Positions 8,095-14,987 of a DNA stretch of 14,987 nt are shown one piece after another (within the stretch, counting starts at the first letter, position 1; each line of letters begins with the position of its first letter). The stretch comes from Bremia lactucae. Lineage: Eukaryota; Oomycota; Peronosporomycetes; Peronosporales; Peronosporaceae. The stretch lies in NCBI RefSeq assembly GCF_004359215.1, contig NC_090610.1:8622555-8637541 (forward strand), written 5' to 3'. The position numbers and the translations under genes were made by a program. The notes beneath the pieces were generated by a model. The model saw nothing but the letters and a program-made list of their open reading frames with translations, was not told the origin of the DNA and did no database searches.

Positions 8095-8775
8095 CGAATT
8101 TTTATTGCTACGACAATCCGCGTAGCACCTAGTCGCTTGAGTCGAAACTCTTCTTCGAGGCTTGACATTACTTCCTCATCCATCTGCTTGGATGAAGCTG
8201 CAACTAGCATATCGTTGACGTACAATGCCTACTTAAATAAATCCACCGGAATATACAGGGCATTTATGAACAGACGGCTTGGACTTGAGTGATGTGAACT
8301 TTGTCGTAGAAATGCTTTCCAAATTCGCATCTACCCCACCGCCGCTCATTGCTTAAGCGAAATTGGCTTTTCAAGCTGGCACGCAATAACTCTATTCCCA
8401 TCGATAGTGAGGCATTTCGGAATCGCCATGTACCCCCGCACTTTTAGCTCACCGTATAAAAAAGCTGTATTCACATAACATTGCTCCAATTCGTTGTCTA
8501 GTTCGTTGATATGGGAACAAATACCTGGAGAGATGAGTTATTGATAGCTGGGGCATATGTGAAATTGTAGTCACGAGCTGTGGTCTACGAGTACCCTTTG
8601 GCAACAAGTCGAGCTTTGTACCGAACGATAATACCTTTCTCATCGCGTGTAATTCTGTATACCCATTTAGATCAAATAATGTTTGCGCCAGCAGGCGGCC
8701 GAACAATATTTTAAGTTGAATTTGTTTTGTGCGCCTTAAACTCATACTGCATAGCTCACTCCCATTCAGTAGACT
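8095..8775 (-). pseudogene. pol: Copia E reverse transcriptase, degenerate
   Basis: Minus strand, from about 8770: STEWE, stop, AMQYEFKAHKTNST, then RPPAGANII, stop, SKWVYRITRDEKGIIVRYKA and RLVAKGYS, the conserved N-terminal fingers of copia reverse transcriptase. The palm middle (about 8500-8290) is unreadable. The catalytic box follows at 8222-8211, ALYVNDMLVAASSKQMDEEV: the family's Y-V-D-D reads YVND, a loss of the first Asp. Next comes SSLEEEFRLKRLGATRIVVA. Multiple stops and indels. Non-functional. Confidence 0.85.
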
Positions 8776-8848
8776 GAATTCAAGGCTTTGCTATACGACT
8801 GAGGGATCTAAATACCGTCTCATCCATGAAAAGTCAGGACGAACGTTA

Positions 8849-8941
8849 GCAAATTGTAACCAGATATGATGCTGCACCAAGATTTAAGCGTGAAAAGGGC
8901 GCGTAAATCTTGGTGTAGCATCATATTTGGCTACAATTCGC
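8849..8941. repeat. 42-bp near-perfect inverted repeat inside copia E
   Basis: Arms 8849-8890 and 8900-8941 are reverse complements at 37 of 42 positions with a 9-nt loop (TGAAAAGGG). It lies in the linker between the integrase and reverse-transcriptase segments. Four of the five differences are C/T transitions between the arms. This is not a normal copia feature; it may be a template-switch inversion or a small foldback insertion. Confidence 0.9.
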
Positions 8942-9294
8942 GAGCTTCCCTAGTCAATCTGGCCGGACGTAGTAATAGGGCATTCTGAAGAACTCGTGGA
9001 TGAAATTGCTGGCAAATATGAACGGGAACAATTGCATTTTTATCGCTTCCATGCGGGATAATTTTCCGTCCATTAATTCCCATCATCAATTTAGATGTGT
9101 CATCAAAAGACCGTAGAGTTGAAGTTAGGTTATTATCCTGGACAAGCAATGCCTTCTTCTTCTGAGATGCTTGTGGGTTGCATTCAAATTGTAAGCTCTT
9201 CAGCGTCTGAAGCGTCGCTGTAGTGATCGTTCATGCATTCATCTAACTATATCAAGCGAGATATAACGAGACGGCCTGATCGCTCATCTAGTAC
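8942..9294 (-). pseudogene. pol: Copia E integrase-RT linker
   Basis: An open minus frame at 9149-8931 (LTSTLRSFDDTSKLMMGING ... LLRPARLTREAREL) fills the poorly conserved spacer between integrase and reverse transcriptase. The final RPARLTREAREL resembles the basic RRS-R motif that precedes copia reverse transcriptase. Assignment is by position and this motif. Confidence 0.5.
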
Positions 9295-9940
9295 TCAGTA
9301 TGCGTTAGACGTTAAGGAATAATTAACGAACATGCATCGGAATGCCTTACAATCGAGCTTAGAGCGACTTTCTTTCGATTTTTGCGCAAAGCCTTTCGAC
9401 CCAAATACTCGTAGGTGACTAGAATCTGGGAGCTTTCCTGTCCAGCGGTCGTACAAAACATTCCTGTATGCTGATGATGGAAGTTGATTAATCAAATCAG
9501 CTGAACAGTTTATGGCTTCCGCCGACCATGTAGGTTCCACAGCGTTGTAGTGAAGCATGGAACTAGCCTTCTCTACCAACGTACGGTTCATACGTTCAGC
9601 AAGTCCATTTTGCTGGGGAGAACACAGGACACTCGTCTGGTGCACGATCCTTCTTAGCGTAAAATCGAGTAAATTCGTTACCACAATTATATTCTCCATT
9701 GTCGGGTCGTTAGATGCGAATTGACGCTGATAGCTGCTTCTCGATCTCCGCTTCGTATGTTTGGAAGTGCTCCAACACTTCACTCTTGTTCCGCATGAAA
9801 TAGACGTATACAAAGCGAGAAAAATCATTAATAAATGTGACGAAGTATCTTCTTCCTGCAGGTGTAGGTGTCTTAAACAATCAAACTATGTCACTGCGGA
9901 TCATTAGAAGAAGGCTATTCGACTTAACCTTGTTTGCAAT
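9295..9940 (-). pseudogene. pol: Copia E integrase, degenerate
   Basis: The minus strand gives IRSDIV, stop, LFKTPTPAGRRYFVTFIND and FSRFVYVYFMRNKS at about 9900-9780; the D of SDI fits the first catalytic Asp. The usual F-I-D-D reads FIND. In a shifted frame RPDNGEYNCGNEFTRFYAKK (about 9700-9640) carries the second Asp. Another shift gives SVLCSPQQNGLAERMNRTLV with the catalytic Glu, then EKASSMLHYNAVEPTWSAEA, SHLRVFGSKGFAQ and RCMFVNYS. All three D-D-E residues are therefore still encoded, but in three pieces broken by one stop and at least two frameshifts. The open piece spans 9828-9295. Confidence 0.9.
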
Positions 9941-10028
9941 TTTATTACGAGGAAATGACGCCACAGTCATTTTCTCCTTGATAGGGTCTTTTTATGCATG
10001 GTCCTGCGGAATGCCCTATGAGAAGTTT

Positions 10029-10441
10029 TCAATTGTAGAAATTGACCCGAATGACAAATGTCCAAGTCGAGCATGCAAACGTTGTCCAATGCTTAATTAA
10101 TTTATGACGACAGCTCCCGCAGCTGTATTGGCGTGTGATACGCTCTTCGGATTGATCGAGAATAGTCCATGGCATTCCGCGTTCGATGATTCTTGAAGCC
10201 AGTAATTTCTTGTCTAGCCCCGGTAAGTATAATGCTCCTTTTACACGGATCCTCCTGTCGTTGTCCAAAATTATTTCGTCTGTACCCATCGCCTGGGCGT
10301 GTCCTCAGCGCCACAATCTTGGAACCGTTGGTAACGGGAGCTACTTCTTACAAGTCGGACAATTCGTTGGTCATTTGCGCGCTTGCGCCGCTATCAAATA
10401 GCCACCTTGAACGTTCAGGACTGTCCACAGCAAACACTCGA
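10029..10441 (-). pseudogene. pol: Copia E protease and pre-integrase region, degenerate
   Basis: Minus strand 10440-10350 reads RVFAVDSPERSRWLFDSGAS then AQMTNELSDL and a stop. D-S-G is the aspartic-protease catalytic motif with copia context (W-x-x-DSGAS). After a frame change, MGTDEIILDNDRRIRVKGAL and YLPGLDKKLLASRIIERGM follow, the usual protease C-terminal part. The stretch to 10029 has CGSCRHKLIKHW, a possible trace of the pre-integrase zinc region. The protease would release Gag and Pol products in the particle. Confidence 0.85.
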
Positions 10442-10454
10442 GCCCTTTATCTTT

Positions 10455-10745
10455 GACGATCGATAGTCAGCTTGTTTGTAGCCAACTTTACCACTTTTAA
10501 AGCACTTGTTGCGCTCCTCGAGCAGATGCCTCGTCTCGTATTACTGCCTAAAGTTGACAATGACCGATTTCGCGATCGTTGCCAGTGCTAATATTTCAGC
10601 CGTCCCCACGCGGCTTTCCCGACTGATCTGTTCTGCATGCTCATCGACGACATTGTCTTGCTTGAACAACACATGGTCAAGTAGGCCCTTCTTCGCGAAC
10701 GTCATTCAAATATTATATTCTCAACTGTAATAAGTGTCCTCGGCA
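10455..10745 (-). pseudogene. gag: Copia E Gag, collapsed
   Basis: Minus strand 10704 onward reads MTFAKKGLLDHVLFKQD, close to the N-terminal helix region of copia Gag. Only about 40 codons later, after a stop, comes ERNKCFKSGKVGYKQADYRS (about 10516-10460), the zinc knuckle. C-x2-C-x4-H-x4-C is reduced here to C-x2-S-x4-Y-x4-Y, so three of four zinc ligands are lost. Most of the central capsid portion is deleted. Confidence 0.72.
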
Positions 10746-10772
10746 AATGGGTGTCCGGAGATGCGTTCCTTG

Positions 10773-10786
10773 GGCTCGTAACCTAA
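10773..10786 (-). other. Degenerate primer-binding site of copia E
   Basis: Minus strand TAGGTTACGAGCC, next to AGG context, resembles the common copia primer site TGGTATCAGAGCC with one inserted and one missing base. It lies between the putative LTR end and gag. Confidence 0.4.
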
Positions 10787-10789
10787 AGG

Positions 10790-11040
10790 TTTGCTAGACG
10801 TAGTTGTCGTTGTCTACGTGTGTGCAGGTTGACCTTGGGAGGTGAAAAGAAATGGGAAAGTGACATTCATCAATCTATACGCTAGCCTAGGGAAAAACAT
10901 GTGGTCTAATGTTTGTAATGTTAAACCAGATCCCGTTTAAAACTTTAATATTCACCATATTTTTAGACAATCTTTGCCCTCTTCAACCGCAGCCCTTCAT
11001 AGAACATCCAATCTCCACATCCTCATCTCTACTATCAACA
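10790..11040 (-). repeat. 5' LTR of copia E
   Basis: On the minus strand a segment of about 250 bp starts TGTTGATAG at 11040, continues with purine-rich sequence, and ends near AGCAAA just before the primer-site remnant. Copia LTRs usually begin TGTTG and end CAACA. The right end is approximate. There is no second LTR to compare, because the 3' end of the element is missing at 7363. Confidence 0.5.
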
Positions 11041-11241
11041 AGTATAATATGATGCGATTAGTAAAGAAATAATCACTTAGCATTCAAAATAGAAATATCT
11101 CTATTTCGTCCGTTTTATGTGGAGACATCAATTCTAGTCCTCGTCGACTAACCACAAGGATTAACCAAGACTGGATGCTTAATACAACTTCGCATTTTTG
11201 TTAAAAATATGACCTCAACGCAACTTATTTTCAAGCGCAAA
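11041..11241. other. AT-rich non-coding spacer
   Basis: About 200 bp between copia LTR and the gypsy 3' fragment. I see no gene or repeat in it. Confidence 0.5.
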
Positions 11242-11480
11242 TTAAGTATTTAAACAAAAGCTGTTGCCTAATGAGCTGCCGGTGAGTGTAAAGTAGTAAG
11301 CATTTGGCAAATACGACAGCTCATCACGAAGAGCGTGATATTTCCTTCCGTACTCCAACATTGAGTACGCAATCTTCGAACGATTTTCCAACCGTTCGAT
11401 AAAGTGAGCTGGCACTGTTTGCTTCAGCGAGTGACGCTTACCGCGCTCGTGTTCAAGACCCTCCTTCAATACATAGAGGT
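11242..11480. pseudogene. Open on both strands; probably variable tail of a gypsy pol
   Basis: The minus strand is open for 75 codons (HFIERLENRSKIAYSMLEYG, then DELSYLPNAYYFTLTG), which looks protein-like but matches nothing I know. The plus strand has a frame with few stops (SELALFASASDAYRARVQDP) that leads in the same frame toward the chromodomain at 11562, so it may be the poorly conserved linker before it. I prefer the plus reading by context, with low confidence. Confidence 0.3.
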
Positions 11481-11561
11481 AGCGGTGAGTTTGTCACTCT
11501 TCGACTCGAGATCCGACACACGGTTCGGAGCTAATTTTTTCCTCCCCCACCACAACTATTG

Positions 11562-11815
11562 GTGGATTCCCACGGTGGTCAACATTTTCTTGTGGAACGT
11601 ATTTTCACCACCGTGATGTGAAGGGGCAGCAAACGAGATATCTGGTTCGCTGGCGCGTTTATCCACCTTCGCATGACAGCTGGAAATGAGGTTCCCAGTT
11701 GGTTGTTGTCGTTGAGGGCCTCGTCCGTCAGTATGACGAGACCCATCCGACGGATGAGAAGGTCCATCATAAACACGCGCCCCTGGCGCATGTAATTTGG
11801 ATGCAAAACGCCAAT
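11562..11815 (+). pseudogene. pol: Gypsy pol 3' end with chromodomain
   Basis: Plus strand VDSHGGQHFLVERIF, then after a frame change HHRDVKGQQTRYLVRWRVYP and PSHDSWK, a stop at 11687-11689, then EGLVRQYDETHPTDEKVHH. The pattern ERI...YLVRW-x-x-YP-x-x-x-x-SW is the integrase chromodomain that targets gypsy insertion to heterochromatin. At least one frameshift and one stop break it. Orientation and order fit the missing 3' part of gypsy B beyond the copia element, but it could be an independent fragment. A purine-rich tract at 11855-11870 may be the polypurine tract. Confidence 0.8.
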
Positions 11816-11823
11816 CGCATCTT

Positions 11824-12965
11824 GCATCTCAATAGAGATGCGAGCTCTTCCCCAGGACGAGAAAAGGAAGTAAACATCTTCTTCACTTGTTTCGTTTTGT
11901 CAACACAACACGGACGGGATAACGTGAGGCAGAGAAGTCCTGCCTCACGAGACAACCGATGCAATTTATACCTTGCACCGTTTGGAGTTCGTTTCTCATA
12001 CTTAACGCGAATCGCGTTAAGTCTTTGAAGCCAGGCTTCGCGTCCAATGCCTTTGACATTGTAAATAAACGCGCTCCAGGCTTGCATCAGCGAGATTTTA
12101 TCTCGCTTGTTGTTGCCATTATACCATCAATGCTTAAGAATAGCATCGAGATAAAATCTTCCTCAGCGCGAACATTCTTCGCGCTGGGATCAAGGCCATG
12201 TAGCTTTGTCACAATAAATAAAAAAATATTATTTGTGAGAAGTATTCTCTCCGGACAACCTACTAACTAGCTGTTCGGGCAAAAGCCACAAGTTTTTCTT
12301 AGAAGCAAGACGAGACATTATATTGTCTACGCTCCCCTAAGTGGTACCCACTGAACAGGGGTACCACAAGAACTTTTATTACGATGGCTTACGCCATCGT
12401 CATCACCACGCACAAATATTAGTGCGGGTGACGGTACGGGAGACGGTGCTGGCGATGAGAAATGATTATCATTGTCAGAAACCAAACATACTATAGCAAA
12501 TGCTATTAGCACGTCCATGCGATTGAGCCCCCTCATTTGAAGGCTCATAGTCATTCGCCTGACGATGATCAGGCGACTGTTCTGGTCTCCACGAGTCGGC
12601 CATCTCGTCCGACTCGCATTCGCAGTCGACCTTTAAAGAGGGGTCGCATTCACGTGGTGAATCACCACGTGCACCCGCAACATCTAGTGTTGCGGGACGA
12701 GGATACTTCGGCAGACGGAACGTCTGCCGCAAGAGACAATAATGTGTCGCCCGCGGCTGCATGAACCGCAACCGAAGCCTCTGAAAGCGCCGTACTATTC
12801 GCATACCGTATGGACTTGTTAACCATGCGATAGAATTCAAAATGATGGTTCTGACCAGTTAACATCGTTTTCAATTAAGTGGTCTTATATTGACCACTAT
12901 ATATTATGACAGTAAGAGTAATTGTCTTATACGGGAGACGTGATGTAACGGGGTGTATCGTTACA
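11824..12965. repeat. Array of about 14 perfect short hairpins
   Basis: Perfect inverted repeats (stem/loop in bases): 11824-11841 (7/4), 11924-11948 (9/7), 12001-12021 (9/3), 12089-12107 (8/3), 12164-12186 (9/5), 12341-12367 (9/9), 12381-12400 (8/4), 12555-12576 (8/6), 12592-12616 (8/9), 12651-12671 (9/3), 12674-12696 (9/5), 12709-12729 (9/3), 12878-12898 (7/7), 12944-12965 (7/8). Weaker ones lie between, such as 12027-12039, 12237-12249, 12493-12506 and 12524-12547. Stem sequences differ, so this is not a tandem repeat. Open frames in this stretch on both strands look like by-products of the palindromes. It follows a gypsy pol end and is most likely LTR or 3' untranslated DNA of that element. 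Confidence 0.88.
12944..12965 (+). repeat. LTR-type terminus TGTAACGGGGTG with inverted CGTTACA
   Basis: The first 12 bases equal those at 3688 (LTR B). They pair with CGTTACA at 12959-12965. This could be the start of a plus-strand 3' LTR or the end of one in the other direction. Sequence beyond the 12 bases does not match LTR B, so pairing as LTRs of one element is not supported. Confidence 0.35.
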
Positions 12966-13942
12966 CAATTAACACTTAAAGGTTGTTGAGAAATATATTA
13001 TCTTAAGGTACCGGTTAGGCACAGACCCCTTTTCGTATAGCCACACCCCGTCCCCGGCTGTATTGAATAAAGACGTCATATAATTTTCTCACTGTATGGT
13101 AATTCCACTGCTTCCAAAAATAAACAGCTATTCCTTTACAATCGTCTATAGATGCCCCAAAATTACATTTGGGATCCGATATAGCCAAACCCCTTAATAT
13201 TCTATTTCTGTATTTATGAGAGTAGTGTAATGGTAGCAACTTGTTGATAACTAGAATTCGTATTGAAAAACATTTATGCAGGCCTTCCCAGCTTCAGTAG
13301 CTTAAAAGGCCTGCAAATACTTCTCAAAATTTGTGTAATTTCTTTGTTTAATAGCAAGATGCTTTTTCAACAAAGAATTTACGAGCGAAAGCCGACAAAC
13401 CTGAATCATAAGGAAATGCTTGCGCTCATGGTGGGTGCAAGGAAAGACCATTGAGATTCGCCTATTTGAAAGGTAAACATGCACTTTCGCAAGAAATGGT
13501 AGAAGTAAAGTAAGTTGAATTATTCTTAGCTTGACCGCCAAAGATTAGCTAACATGCATGCGCAAGAGCGCACCTCCGACCCTTGTCGCTTATTTCCAGC
13601 TCAACTTCTTCCTCGTGCTCGGTTTGCTGCTCTTTCTTTTCGCTCTTCTTATGACTTGCCAATCAAGTGTGGGCGCTCTTGGCTTTTCTCACCTGTTAAA
13701 ACAGGTCATCTAACATTGCCAAACAAAAACACGGTTTCTGATGTGATCAGGGGCAGCCACACCCATTACACTACTCTCATGTAGATAGTTAAGGTGTGTG
13801 GCTGTAGTGACTCCATAATGTAATTTAAACTGTGTGATGGTTTATTAAAGTCCAAAAGGGGATTTACAGAGGCCTCCGATTAAATTGTTAATTTTGCAAT
13901 ATAGCGGAATAACAAAACTGTTTTCTGTTGTCATCTTTAATC
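12966..13942. other. Unassigned region with weak open frames
   Basis: About 1 kb without a recognised gene. A minus frame at 13254-13015 (LRGLAISDPKCNFGASIDDC, then FWKQWNYHTVRKLYDVFIQY) is the most protein-like and could be a gene or transposase remnant of unknown family. Plus frames 13263-13454 and 13554-13784 have no recognisable domain. A perfect 9-bp inverted repeat CAGCCACAC/GTGTGGCTG (13754-13762 and 13796-13804) may be the end of a small element. 13805-13942 is AT-rich. Confidence 0.35.
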
Positions 13943-14399
13943 TGTAGTTTTATTTAATTAAAACAAACATACGGGGCGGGAGGGTGTGTGCCTATACCGG
14001 TTCCCTATGTAAAAGTTAAAGAATATTTGGAGAATATTACTTTACGTAGTAATATTCGAAAAGCTTATCCATTGATAGATATAGACCATTATATCTACTT
14101 GCTCCGCGGTCCAGTCAGCGCTGGACACGCGCAAAGAGAGAGACAGATAATATTTTATTACATGTTTTGTATTTGTCATAATAAAGTAAGTATTAAATAG
14201 ATAGAAACAGAAGAACTTAATTATATTTGGCAAACTATTTTATACAATTTTTAATCAACCCTCTTTAAAGCAAGTGTTTAAAGAGAGTCTTACTCTGCAC
14301 GTACTAGTGTACGTGAAGTGACGTGAGGCAGCACTCGCACTGAAGCAGTGCGAAGTGGACTTGTACTGAAGCAGTACAAGTTGGCAGTGCCCCGTTACA
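13943..14399 (-). repeat. 3' LTR of gypsy C
   Basis: On the minus strand it opens TGTAACGGGGCACTGCC at 14399, downstream of the gypsy C pol. A candidate end ACTACA lies at 13943, giving 457 bp. Perfect stems sit at 14261-14285 (9 bp, loop 7), 14298-14315 (7 bp, loop 4), 14336-14352 (7 bp, loop AAG) and 14360-14380 (9 bp, loop AAG). The last two share the inner motif CTG-AAG-CAG. The A8-containing tract on the minus strand at 14409-14417 may be the polypurine tract. The far end is uncertain. Confidence 0.5.
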
Positions 14400-14486
14400 G
14401 TTGATAATTTTTTTTCGCAGATATAGAAATAATACATGTAGTAACACTTTTCGTGAGGCTATTTTGTAAGACCTTCAGGCCTGTGT
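14400..14486 (-). other. 3' untranslated stretch of gypsy C
   Basis: Between the last readable pol codon and the LTR. The chromodomain expected at the end of such a pol is absent; the reading frame ends early at a stop next to 14490 (about GELYYA-stop in the restored register). Confidence 0.4.
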
Positions 14487-14987
14487 CTAACTATGCATAG
14501 TACAGCTCACCGCGGTTTCGAGGATCTTTCGACCCGACATGAGAATCTTCTGATTCAGCATGAGAATCTGGTTCGCGACCACAAAAGTCGCTGAAGGATT
14601 CTTGAAAAGGGTGGTCACATCCGTCCTCGGAAGAAGCCGCGTACTGATGGTACGGGCGGAGCTGACCACGTAAAACGTAGGATGCGGTCGCATCCTACGT
14701 GGCAATTATATTGTGTACGCATTGCCTCTGCGATGCAATACACGGAAAGGACCAATGAACTTGGGTAGTAGTTTACTGCTACCCACATTAGTGACTAATC
14801 GCTTAGGTAAGTTTACCGTAGAGAGTAGCACTAGGTCATTAATTTTAAATGAATGAACATTTGCTCTTCCATGTTTGTCTGCATTCCGTTTCTGTCGGTC
14901 CACTGCGTTAGCAATGGAATCCTGAACGAAACGGATTATTGATTCTCGAGTTAGCAGAAACTCTTCTGCTAACTCATTTGTTTTGTC
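14487..14987 (-). pseudogene. pol: Gypsy C integrase C-terminus, runs off right edge
   Basis: The minus frame is open from the right edge to 14706: ELAEEFLLTRESIIRFVQDS, NAVDRQKRNADKHGRANVHS, NDLVLLSTVNLPKRLVTNVG, SKLLPKFIGPFRVLHRRGNA, YTI. This is the GPY/F module of gypsy integrase, here GPFRVL, which assists DNA binding. An in-frame TAA follows YTI where the family has a sense codon. Then come LPRRMRPHPTFYV and, near 14664, a one-base loss that throws off the normal RLRPYHQ-type continuation (QLRPYHQYAASSEDG is visible in the next frame). One stop and one frameshift in 500 bp indicate less decay than element B. D-D-E core and upstream domains lie outside the window. Confidence 0.87.

Larger units (their letters stand above)
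7363..11040 (-). mobile_element. Ty1/copia element E, 5' LTR to RNase H, 3' end lost
   Basis: All landmarks run in copia order on the minus strand: LTR (11040-~10790), primer-site remnant, gag, protease, integrase, reverse transcriptase, RNase H. Integrase before reverse transcriptase distinguishes it from gypsy. The coding part is ~3.4 kb, shorter than usual, mostly because gag is collapsed. It stops at ADFL of the RNase H tail with no 3' LTR, abutting gypsy B. Separate entries describe the domains. Confidence 0.85.

Noticed and set aside
11767..12087. Minus frame of 106 codons
   Set aside because: Antisense to the gypsy 3' end and into the hairpin array; composition follows the inverted repeats.
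12475..12840. 121-codon minus frame and the overlapping plus frame 12537-12764
   Set aside because: Both run through the hairpin array; palindromic DNA gives similar openness on both strands, and neither encodes a recognisable domain.
11824..12965. CRISPR-like array
   Set aside because: The units are palindromes of different sequence, not identical repeats with spacers, and the context is a eukaryotic retroelement.
13231..13243. TGGTAGCAACTTG, resembling the primer-binding sites of A and B
   Set aside because: The preceding bases (GTGTAA) do not give a TACA-type LTR end, and no LTR body upstream matches A, B or C; may be chance.
1..14987. RxLR or Crinkler effector genes
   Set aside because: No secreted ORF with RxLR-EER or LFLAK-type motifs could be seen in the translated frames.

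Overview
The window looks like repeat-rich nuclear DNA of an oomycete (a Phytophthora or downy-mildew type genome). The basis is the mix of degenerate Ty3/gypsy and Ty1/copia pol domains whose wording matches retroelements of that group, LTRs opening TGTAACGG, and one intronless cysteine-rich secreted gene with a GPI-type tail. The assignment is inference; no rRNA or other species marker is present, and I see no bacterial operon, tRNA, CRISPR array or phage module.

Layout. 1-1118 (minus): 5' end of gypsy element A, with LTR 566-1118, primer-binding site 551-563 and an undamaged gag frame running off the left edge. 1160-1825 (minus): broken, probably Tc1/mariner-like transposase. 1958-3394 (minus): the only convincing intact host gene, a 478-residue secreted, probably GPI-anchored protein. 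3645-7362 (plus): decayed gypsy B with LTR, primer-binding site, a long hairpin-rich leader, then reverse transcriptase, RNase H and the first part of integrase. 7363-11040 (minus): decayed copia element E with 5' LTR, gag, protease, integrase, reverse transcriptase and RNase H, but no 3' LTR; its RNase H end abuts the cut integrase of gypsy B tail to tail. 11562-11815 (plus): 3' end of a gypsy pol (chromodomain), possibly the far side of B. 11824-12965: a dense array of short hairpins without a credible gene. 12966-13942: little that I recognise. 13943-14987 (minus): 3' end of gypsy C, with LTR and the integrase C-terminus running off the right edge.

The retroelement genes apart from gag A carry stops and frameshifts, and the reverse-transcriptase active sites of both B and E are altered, so these copies cannot act on their own. 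The secreted gene sits alone between transposon remnants, as is common for fast-evolving surface and secreted genes in oomycetes. The most unusual sequence-level features are the hairpin arrays in LTR and leader DNA, a 40-bp inverted repeat bracketing LTR B, a 42-bp near-palindrome inside copia E, and the tail-to-tail gypsy/copia fusion at 7362/7363.
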